Below, in pieces: positions 57,335-64,000 of a stretch of DNA of 64,000 bases. The stretch lies in NCBI RefSeq assembly GCF_000511175.1, contig NZ_KI866530.1, forward strand, positions 2,060,404 to 2,124,403. The letters run 5' to 3'. Under the pieces are notes generated by a model, which was given only the letters and a program-made list of their open reading frames with translations, was not told where the DNA came from and searched no databases. This stretch comes from Sediminibacterium salmoneum NBRC 103935. Its GTDB lineage: Bacteria > Bacteroidota > Bacteroidia > Chitinophagales > Chitinophagaceae. Made by a program: the position numbers and the translations under genes. Positions within the stretch are counted from its first letter, which is position 1, and every line of letters begins with the position of its first letter.

Positions 57335-57787
57335 ATGGGAATAGATAAAGATATTCAACAGGAAAATTTCAGAAGTATTTATCAGAAACTGTCCATTAAC
57401 CTGATTTTTTCTACCAACTGGATTACCGAGAAAATTAAAAACATTTTACAGGAAGAAGATATAACACCACAGCAATACAATATCCTCCGCATACTAAGAG
57501 GTAGTAAAAAACCATTGAGCACACTCCAGATAAGAGAAAGAATGCTTGATAAAATGAGTGATACCAGTAGAATTGTAGAACGTCTGGTAAAAAAAGAATT
57601 GGTTGAGAAAAAAACCAGCGCTATCGATAAGCGTTTGGTTGATGTGAGTATTGCTGATTCTGGCCTTGAATTATTAAAAAGACTGGATCAGAAAAATGAA
57701 GAACTGGATGCCATTCTGCAAAATCTGAGCCCGGAAGAAGCTGCCGGATTAAGTAATTTACTCGATAAAATGAGAGAGAAGATTTAA
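57335..57787 (+). CDS. MarR family transcriptional regulator
   Basis: A 150-residue winged-helix regulator (EDITPQQYNILRILRGSKKPLSTLQIRERM-type helix-turn-helix, then the wing RLVKKELVEKKTSAIDKRLVDVSI). ATG 57335 (MGIDKDIQ) is chosen; the open frame goes back to 57248 inside the radical SAM gene. A -7-like TACCTTTA lies 5 bases before the ATG. The next gene starts within 25 bases of its stop. Its ligand is unknown. Confidence 0.88.
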   Translation: MGIDKDIQQENFRSIYQKLSINLIFSTNWITEKIKNILQEEDITPQQYNILRILRGSKKPLSTLQIRERMLDKMSDTSRIVERLVKKELVEKKTSAIDKRLVDVSIADSGLELLKRLDQKNEELDAILQNLSPEEAAGLSNLLDKMREKI

Positions 57788-57809
57788 GGAGATGACTTAT
57801 CTTCATAGC

Positions 57810-59285
57810 ATGAAAAACCGGTTCCTTATCCTCTTAATTATTATAGTTTTCAATTCCCAGATTGGATTTACACAAAGTTCTCCGAATTATGAATTCAGGG
57901 GCGTCTGGATTGCCACTGTAGAAAATATTGACTGGCCATCCAAAAGAAATCTTTCGGTTGCAGAGCAAAAAGCCAGTTTTATCAGATTACTCGATTTGCA
58001 TCAATCCAATGGAATGAATGCAATTGTAATGCAAATCAGACCGACTGGTGATGCATTTTATCCATCCCAATACGAACCCTGGAGTGAATATTTAACAGGA
58101 AAGCAGGGACTACCTCCCAACCCTTTCTACGATCCATTAGAATTCATGATTTCCGAAACCCATAAAAGGGGAATGGAATTTCACGCCTGGCTGAATCCAT
58201 ACAGGGCAGTTTTTAATGTTTTCAAATCTTCGGTTGCCCCTTCACATGTTACAAAGATTCATCCGGATTGGTTTGTGGTATATGGTGACAAAAAATACTT
58301 CAACCCTGGATTGCCGGAAGTTAGGCAACATACAGTAAGAGTAGTAAAGGATTTACTGAACCGCTATGATCTGGATGCGATTCATATGGATGATTATTTT
58401 TACCCTTACAGAATTCCCGGAAAGGAATTTCCGGATCAAAAAACTTTTGAAAAATATGGAACCGGACTTAGCAAAGATTCCTGGAGAAGAAGCAATTGCG
58501 ACAGTATTATTGTAGACATACACAGAGCTATCCGTTCTACCAATCCCAGAGTAAAATTTGGAATCAGTCCCTTTGGTGTTTGGAGAAATAAAAGTCAGGA
58601 CCCAATGGGAAGTGAAACAAAAGCAGGCCAGACCAATTACGATGATCTATACGCCGATATTTTACTTTGGTTAAGCAAGGGATGGATTGATTATGTAACA
58701 CCACAGTTGTATTGGGAGCGTGGTCACAAACTAGCCGATTATGATGTTTTATTAAAGTGGTGGAATGAAAATGGATATGGCAAACATATTTATATAGGAC
58801 ACGGAATATACAGAGGAGGCAGTAATGAGGCATGGAAAGATAAAAATCAGATTCCAGATCAAATAAAAGAATTGCGTAAATACCCTACCACCCAGGGCAG
58901 TGTTTATTTTAGCAGTAAAACATTCGAGAAAAACCTGAATGGATGGAATGACAGTTTAAGAAATAATTATTACCATCATCCCGCCCTTGTGCCCCCGATG
59001 CCCTGGTTAAACAACGATGCCCCTGACCAGCCTGCCATTACACAAAATGCAAATAATGCTACCATTGTTTACAACGGTCCTCTTAAAATCAGAGGCTTTG
59101 GCATTTTCAGTGTACCCGCAGGCAAAGAAGTAAAGTTCATCAATAGTCAGTTATTACAACTGATAGTAACAGAAAAGGAGGCCACCATTGATTTAAACAA
59201 GGTTCCTGATGTAAATGGAACTAAGCTATTCATTGCAACCATTGATGTTAACAATAATGTCAGTGCACTAAAAGCCTTGAAATAG
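57810..59285 (+). CDS. Secreted glycoside hydrolase-like protein (GHL10/DUF187, YngK-like)
   Basis: A 491-residue protein with a signal peptide (MKNRFLILLIIIVFNSQIGFTQ) and the GHL10 barrel: EFRGVWIATVENIDWPSK at the start, MQIRPTGDAFYPSQYEPWSEYLTG, DAIHMDDYFYPY (probable acid residues) and GISPFGVWRNK. A small beta domain ends the protein (about 405-491). It probably cleaves a peptidoglycan or polysaccharide, as related proteins are linked to cell walls; the substrate is not established. ATG 57792, directly after an AAGGAG, is another possible start. Confidence 0.9.
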   Translation: MKNRFLILLIIIVFNSQIGFTQSSPNYEFRGVWIATVENIDWPSKRNLSVAEQKASFIRLLDLHQSNGMNAIVMQIRPTGDAFYPSQYEPWSEYLTGKQGLPPNPFYDPLEFMISETHKRGMEFHAWLNPYRAVFNVFKSSVAPSHVTKIHPDWFVVYGDKKYFNPGLPEVRQHTVRVVKDLLNRYDLDAIHMDDYFYPYRIPGKEFPDQKTFEKYGTGLSKDSWRRSNCDSIIVDIHRAIRSTNPRVKFGISPFGVWRNKSQDPMGSETKAGQTNYDDLYADILLWLSKGWIDYVTPQLYWERGHKLADYDVLLKWWNENGYGKHIYIGHGIYRGGSNEAWKDKNQIPDQIKELRKYPTTQGSVYFSSKTFEKNLNGWNDSLRNNYYHHPALVPPMPWLNNDAPDQPAITQNANNATIVYNGPLKIRGFGIFSVPAGKEVKFINSQLLQLIVTEKEATIDLNKVPDVNGTKLFIATIDVNNNVSALKALK

Positions 59286-59308
59286 ACTGTGGTTTTTCAC
59301 AAGAAAAA

Positions 59309-59806
59309 CTACCCAAAAACAACGACATTATTGGCTCCAGGCCATGCCCCAAACCTTTCTTCTACCGCTTTATACCGGTGGTTGAATATTCCTTTGAGTT
59401 GGCTTTTAACCATGATAAACTGTGCTATATCACCTAAAATCCAGAAAGGTATTTTATAGTGTACAATATCAGTCATTTCAACCCCCCCTTCAATTTCTTT
59501 AAAGTGATGCTGATGATGCCATAAGCTGTAGGGACCAAAACGTTGCTCATCCACAAAAAATTTGCGATCGGTTACATGCGTTATTTCGGTCATCCAATAC
59601 AATGGAATTCCCAGGATGGGCTTTACTGTATATTCTATTATTTGGCCTGAGTACATGGTTGGACCATGATGCTTGCTGATAATATTAAACCCCAGATTGG
59701 AAGGAGTGATTTCTTTCAGATTATCGGGCTTGCTGAAAAATTCCCAGGCCTGATGCAGGCTAATTGGAATTTTCTGAACGGTTTTAATGCTGTAAACTCT
59801 AGACAT
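59309..59806 (-). CDS. SRPBCC family ligand-binding protein
   Basis: A 165-residue START/Bet v1-fold protein (LHQAWEFFSKPDNLKEITPSNLGF near the N-terminus and MTDIVHYKIPFWILGDIAQFIMVKSQLKGIFNHRYKAVEERF at the C-terminus). Proteins of this type are annotated as cell-division inhibitor-like or cyclase-like in Bacteroidota; none of those roles is shown here. It is transcribed divergently from the helicase gene. Confidence 0.88.
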   Translation of the reverse strand: MSRVYSIKTVQKIPISLHQAWEFFSKPDNLKEITPSNLGFNIISKHHGPTMYSGQIIEYTVKPILGIPLYWMTEITHVTDRKFFVDEQRFGPYSLWHHQHHFKEIEGGVEMTDIVHYKIPFWILGDIAQFIMVKSQLKGIFNHRYKAVEERFGAWPGANNVVVFG

Positions 59807-59857
59807 ATTATCATAATAACAGTATTTGCTTAAGAAGGTTCATGGTATCTTTATAGT

Positions 59858-62800
59858 ATGATAACCAAAGAAGAACAAAAAGCCTATTTTGAAGAAATAT
59901 ATGCTGCTTTAAATCAGGCCCAGAAACAGGCGGTAGATACACTGGAGGGACCCGTTATGGTTATTGCTGGCCCGGGTACCGGCAAAACACAAATACTAAG
60001 TGCCCGTATTGGAAAAATTTTGCTGGAAACAGATGCGAACCCTGAAAATATTCTCTGCCTAACCTATACCGATGCAGGAACGGTTGCCATGCGCAAAAGA
60101 TTAATCCGATTTATTGGACCGGATGCTTATAAAGTTCATATTCATACTTTTCATTCATTCTGCAATGATATTATACAGGATAATTTATCCCTATTTGAGA
60201 AATCTACATTAGAACCCATTTCAGAATTAGAGAGTATAGAAGTTTTTAAGGAATTGATAGATGGATTCCCTAAAAATCATCCCTTGAAGCGATACAGAGG
60301 CGATGTTTATTTTGAGATTAATAATTTGAAGAATCTTTTCAGTAATATGAAAAGAGAAGGCTGGGATACGGGAATGATTAACTCAGCCATTGATAGCTAT
60401 CTGCTTGATTTGCCAAATAGAGATGAATTTGTTTATCAAAGAGCATACAAACAGTTCAAGAAAGGCGACCTGAAGCAAAACCAGATTGATCTTGTTACAG
60501 AAAAAATGGAAAAACTCCGGGCAGCTGTAAATGAGTTTGATCGTTTTATTTCCTTAATGAAAAAAAGAAATCGTTATGATTTCGATGATATGATACTTTG
60601 GGTTCTTCAGGCATTTAAAGAGAACAGATTGTTACTTGCCAATTATCAGGAACAGTTTCAATATATTCTGGTTGACGAATACCAGGACACCAGTGGAACC
60701 CAAAATAGCCTGGTTGAATTATTGATTAATTATTGGGAACAGCCCAATGTTTTTGTAGTAGGTGATGACGATCAGAGTATTTATCGTTTTCAGGGCGCGA
60801 ATATTGAGAATATGGAAAAGTTTACTGATGCCTATAGCAAGGACTTAAAAACCGTTGTGCTTACAGATAATTATCGTTCCACACAACCTATTTTAAATAT
60901 AGCAAAAACGCTGATAGACAGGAACCAGGAAAGGCTGGTTAAAAAAATCCCCGGTCTGAGTAAAGAATTAAAAACAAGCAATCAAAGTTTGCTGAATGTA
61001 AACGAACGGCCAAGAATACTAAGCTATCCCAGCGAACACCACGAAATGATTGGCATAACACTGGAAGTAGCCCAACTTATTAAAAATGGAATCCAGCCAG
61101 GAAGAATTGGTGTTATTTATAAAGAAAACAAATTTGGAGAATCACTCACCCAATACTTAAGCTTATATAAAATTCCGGTTTATAGTAAGCGGGATTTGAA
61201 TATTCTGGACCTGCCCTTAACCCGGAAAATAATTTCCATACTAGATTACCTGTCCTCTGAAACAACAATTCCCTTTAGTGAGGATGAATTGCTTTTTGAG
61301 ATTTTACACTTTAACTGGTTTGGCATTCCTTCTATTGAAATAGCTAAACTTTCTGCAACAGTGGCCGATAAAAGACCCAGAATAAGTTTGAGGGCCTATC
61401 TTTCTGATTTACTGAGTCAACCTCCAAAAGATTTATTCAGCACACCCATTCCCGGCCTGCAAAAAGCAATCAGTAGTCTTGAAAAATTAATAGGTGATGT
61501 TCCAAATGTAACATTGATCAATCTCTTTGATAATATTATCCGGGACACAGGTATCATTAACTACATTATGCAGCACCCTGAAAAACATGCTTTACTTCAG
61601 GAACTAACCGCATTTTTCAATTATATAAAAGAGGAGACCAATCGAAATCCATCACTGAGCCTGAAAAGACTGGTAGAACTGATTAATTTAATGCAAAAGG
61701 AAAAAATCAGGCTCCCACTAAAAAAAGTTACCGGTAGTGAAAAGGGCGTAAACCTGATGACTGCACACGGATCCAAGGGTCTTGAATTTGAATATGTTTT
61801 TTTCATGGGTTGCAATGCAAGTTATTGGGAAAAAAAGAGGAAACCGGGTGGGGGATATACCATGCCCGATACCCTATTTGCTTCTCAGCCAGTTACCAGT
61901 GATGAGGAAGAACTAAGAAGACTGTTTTATGTTGCATTAACAAGAGCTGAAAAGCACCTCAATATTTCTTTTAGTCAGTTTAAACTGGATGGCAAACCCA
62001 TTGAGCCTTCTATGTTCATAGCTGAAATACAGGATCAGAAAGAGGTAGAAATAATACCGGTTAATCTGGAAGATGCCATAGTTGCTGATTTTACCGCTTT
62101 GCAGTACCAGGAATCTGTATTGCCTTCTATTGAAAAAGCAGAAGCGGCATTCATTGAACAGGTGCTGCAGAAATTTGTAATGAATGTAACCGCACTCAAT
62201 AATTACTTAAAATGTCCGCTTCAATTCTACTATAATAACCTGGTAAGAGTGCCTTCCGGCAAATCAGAAGCTACCGAATTTGGTTCAGCCATCCACGAAG
62301 CCCTACAAAGATATTTCCAGTATATGCTAGACAAGCAGGAGTTTCCACCTAAAGAATCTCTTGTTAAGTATTTTGAAGAATACATGTTGAAAAACAAAAA
62401 AAGCTTTACTCCGGAACAATATAAAAGAAGAATGGAATACGGGCAGGAAGTATTACAGAACTATCGGGAAGCATATATTGACAAGTGGAATAAAATAGTT
62501 GTGATTGAAAGGAATATCAATAATGTTGTTGTGAACAGTGTGCCTATTAAAGGAAAGTTAGATAAACTGGAGTTCAATGGAAAAATGGTGAATGTAGTAG
62601 ATTATAAAACAGGAGATATAGAAAAGGCTAAAGACAAGGTTTTACCTCCTGACGATAAGCAACCCAATGGCGGGGACTATTGGAGACAAGCAGTATTCTA
62701 TAAAATTCTGGTAGATAATTATGAGCAAAAAGACTGGAAGGTGATAAGCAGCGAGTTCGATTTTGTAGAACCAGACAACAAGAAAAACTACAGAAAAGTA

Positions 62801-63004
62801 ACGGTAAATATCAGCGAACAGGATATTGAAACAGTAAAGAATCAAATTACCCGTGTCTGGGAAAAAATACAGGCTCACGATTTTTATACCGGCTGTGGTA
62901 AAGAAGACTGTCACTGGTGTCAGTTTGTTAAATCCAATGAACTCAATGTTTCTTTGTCGGAACTAAATCCGGAGGAGCTGGAAAACAACACGGAAACCTA
63001 TTAA
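59858..63004 (+). CDS. UvrD/Rep-type helicase with C-terminal PD-(D/E)XK nuclease
   Basis: A 1048-residue protein. Helicase motifs: AGPGTGKTQILS (Walker A, about 35), LVDEYQDTSGTQ (Walker B), GDDDQSIYRFQGA, VVLTDNYRST, MTAHGSKGLEFEYVF and YVALTRAEKHL. The C-terminal RecB-like nuclease (about 780-1020) has GKLDKLEF and VVDYKTGD as the active site, and Cys in KCPLQFYY plus CGKEDCHWC that could bind an Fe-S cluster, as in AddB. It fuses both functions in one protein, and no AddB/RecC partner is adjacent. A TATCTTTA element lies 4 bases before the ATG. Confidence 0.93.
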   Translation: MITKEEQKAYFEEIYAALNQAQKQAVDTLEGPVMVIAGPGTGKTQILSARIGKILLETDANPENILCLTYTDAGTVAMRKRLIRFIGPDAYKVHIHTFHSFCNDIIQDNLSLFEKSTLEPISELESIEVFKELIDGFPKNHPLKRYRGDVYFEINNLKNLFSNMKREGWDTGMINSAIDSYLLDLPNRDEFVYQRAYKQFKKGDLKQNQIDLVTEKMEKLRAAVNEFDRFISLMKKRNRYDFDDMILWVLQAFKENRLLLANYQEQFQYILVDEYQDTSGTQNSLVELLINYWEQPNVFVVGDDDQSIYRFQGANIENMEKFTDAYSKDLKTVVLTDNYRSTQPILNIAKTLIDRNQERLVKKIPGLSKELKTSNQSLLNVNERPRILSYPSEHHEMIGITLEVAQLIKNGIQPGRIGVIYKENKFGESLTQYLSLYKIPVYSKRDLNILDLPLTRKIISILDYLSSETTIPFSEDELLFEILHFNWFGIPSIEIAKLSATVADKRPRISLRAYLSDLLSQPPKDLFSTPIPGLQKAISSLEKLIGDVPNVTLINLFDNIIRDTGIINYIMQHPEKHALLQELTAFFNYIKEETNRNPSLSLKRLVELINLMQKEKIRLPLKKVTGSEKGVNLMTAHGSKGLEFEYVFFMGCNASYWEKKRKPGGGYTMPDTLFASQPVTSDEEELRRLFYVALTRAEKHLNISFSQFKLDGKPIEPSMFIAEIQDQKEVEIIPVNLEDAIVADFTALQYQESVLPSIEKAEAAFIEQVLQKFVMNVTALNNYLKCPLQFYYNNLVRVPSGKSEATEFGSAIHEALQRYFQYMLDKQEFPPKESLVKYFEEYMLKNKKSFTPEQYKRRMEYGQEVLQNYREAYIDKWNKIVVIERNINNVVVNSVPIKGKLDKLEFNGKMVNVVDYKTGDIEKAKDKVLPPDDKQPNGGDYWRQAVFYKILVDNYEQKDWKVISSEFDFVEPDNKKNYRKVTVNISEQDIETVKNQITRVWEKIQAHDFYTGCGKEDCHWCQFVKSNELNVSLSELNPEELENNTETY

Positions 63005-63009
63005 TTTTG
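63002..63009 (+). promoter_or_regulatory. TAnnTTTG -7 element, Ig-like lipoprotein gene
   Basis: TAATTTTG is an exact -7 match. It begins in the helicase stop codon and lies 4 bases before ATG 63014, so the gene could have its own promoter and a leaderless mRNA. The second ATG (63023) would leave a 13-base leader. Confidence 0.4.
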
Positions 63010-63013
63010 TTTA

Positions 63014-64000
63014 ATGCAGATAATGAATCATAGAACACACTGGATAATACTGATTATTGCTTTTTTCTTTACTTCCTGTGCCAATATTATACCACCCAGC
63101 GGGGGTGCCAGAGACAGTTTGCCTCCTGTGCTCGTGTCTGCTCTCCCCAGAGATTCTGCATTAAATGTTACTCCAAAGCTCATTACATTAACCTTTGATG
63201 AATTTGTGAGTCTTCAGGATGTAAATAGCAATCTGATTGTTTCACCTACCCTGAAAGAAAACCCTATTGTTGATAATAAACTCAGGAATGTAACCATAAA
63301 ATTCAAAGACAGTCTGGAGGTCAATACCACCTACTCGTTGAATTTTGGAAATGCCATTAAAGATGTAAACGAAGGGAATATTTTAAAAAATTTCAGATTT
63401 GTTTTTTCAACCGGAAATACAATAGATAATTTCAGTTATCGCGGAAAAGTTGTCCTTGCAGAAAAGGGAAGCATAGACTCAACCCTGATTGTAATACTTC
63501 ACAACAATACCAGTGACACTGCCATATATAAAAACAGACCCAGGTATATTACCAGAATCAACGGAAAGGGATTTTTTGAATTCAATAATTTATCTGGCGG
63601 CTATTATACGGCTTTTGTGTTGCCCAATGATTATTCCAAAAAATACGATGACAGCACCAAACTTTTTGGATTCAGGACAGATCCATTACTGATAAATTCA
63701 AATACAATTACTGATACTTTCTATGTGTTTGAAGCCTATAAAAGAAAAGGAACGCAAACTGCCGCTGCCGCTGCTACTACTCCAGTTGCAAAGACTGATA
63801 CCCGTTTAAAATTCACTAATAATCTAGATAATGGCAATCAGGAATTATTATCTCCGCTGGAATTAAAGTTTAGTAAACCAATTAGAAAAATAGACAGTAG
63901 CAAATTGCTGTTTACAGATTCGGGCTTTAACGCGGTTAAGCCTTCAAAAATCAGTCTGGATTCAACCAAAACCATCCTGTCGGTTCATTTTCCTTGGAAG
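63014..64000 (+). CDS. Ig-like domain lipoprotein (partial)
   Basis: The frame runs off the right edge; about 329 residues are visible. A lipoprotein signal ends in FFFTSC, followed by a SbsA/Big_5-type Ig-like domain (about 35-135, LTFDEFVSLQDVNSNLIVSP and TTYSLNFGNAIKDVNEGN), an SdrD/carboxypeptidase-regulatory-like stretch (YITRINGKGFFEFNNLSGGYYTAFVLP) and a start of another Ig-like domain. Such lipoproteins are common in Bacteroidota with unknown function. ATG 63014 or 63023 can be the start. Confidence 0.85.
   Translation, partial: MQIMNHRTHWIILIIAFFFTSCANIIPPSGGARDSLPPVLVSALPRDSALNVTPKLITLTFDEFVSLQDVNSNLIVSPTLKENPIVDNKLRNVTIKFKDSLEVNTTYSLNFGNAIKDVNEGNILKNFRFVFSTGNTIDNFSYRGKVVLAEKGSIDSTLIVILHNNTSDTAIYKNRPRYITRINGKGFFEFNNLSGGYYTAFVLPNDYSKKYDDSTKLFGFRTDPLLINSNTITDTFYVFEAYKRKGTQTAAAAATTPVAKTDTRLKFTNNLDNGNQELLSPLELKFSKPIRKIDSSKLLFTDSGFNAVKPSKISLDSTKTILSVHFPWK

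Overview
The window looks like a chromosomal segment of a Bacteroidota bacterium, most likely of the Chitinophagaceae (Sediminibacterium-like; this is inference from gene content, not a database match). The support is a SusC/SusD pair, a GldH lipoprotein, many lipoproteins with Bacteroidota-style signal peptides, a near absence of Shine-Dalgarno sequences, and repeated TAnnTTTG promoter elements of the Bacteroidota type. No rRNA, tRNA, CRISPR array, transposase or phage gene was seen.

Layout. 1-3.8 kb: a SusD (cut by the left edge) and SusC outer-membrane uptake pair on the minus strand. 4.2-9.6 kb: plus-strand radA, comF-like, glutathione peroxidase, holB and a PSP1/RicT-like gene. 9.6-13.3 kb: an M3 peptidase (minus) and mutL (plus). 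13.3-18.9 kb: a tight minus-strand run yicC-gldH-histidine kinase-response regulator-arginase family-dacB. 19-22.5 kb: a NrtR-like Nudix regulator, ligA and a DUF2461 gene. 22.5-25.6 kb: a lipoprotein, a decayed lipoprotein gene, asd and a PfkB sugar kinase. 25.7-31.8 kb: a compact phenylacetate catabolism operon (TetR regulator, paaE, A, B, C, D, G, I, Y) with a palindromic operator inside its promoter. 31.8-37.7 kb: obgE, a small secreted protein, an AT-rich two-gene island bounded by two identical 39-bp terminator copies, then typA. 37.9-43.2 kb: lipid-related genes (alpha/beta hydrolase, ketoacyl synthase III, lipid kinase, patatin-like phospholipase). 43.3-52.4 kb: heme A synthase, rnhB, a Sua5-type tRNA-modification gene, a LuxR-type regulator, korB with an AhpD-like gene, an S9 peptidase, serS, a small conserved protein and gcvH. 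52.4-64 kb: an ECF sigma/anti-sigma pair, a hybrid kinase, VanZ, a radical SAM protein, a MarR regulator, a GH10-like hydrolase, an SRPBCC protein, a UvrD-type helicase-nuclease and an Ig-like lipoprotein cut by the right edge.

The most striking signal is that three genes (a 486-aa lipoprotein, the patatin phospholipase and heme A synthase) are each split by the same lesion: an in-frame run of six A where seven would restore one continuous, family-length protein. Runs of seven or eight A or T elsewhere in the window are intact. Sequencing under-call, recent mutation, or rescue by transcriptional slippage or -1 frameshifting cannot be separated from sequence alone. Other points are the duplicated terminator flanking the AT-rich island, a MutL that lacks the usual endonuclease metal motif, and several genes whose start codon sits 3-5 nt after a TAnnTTTG-like element, suggesting leaderless mRNAs.
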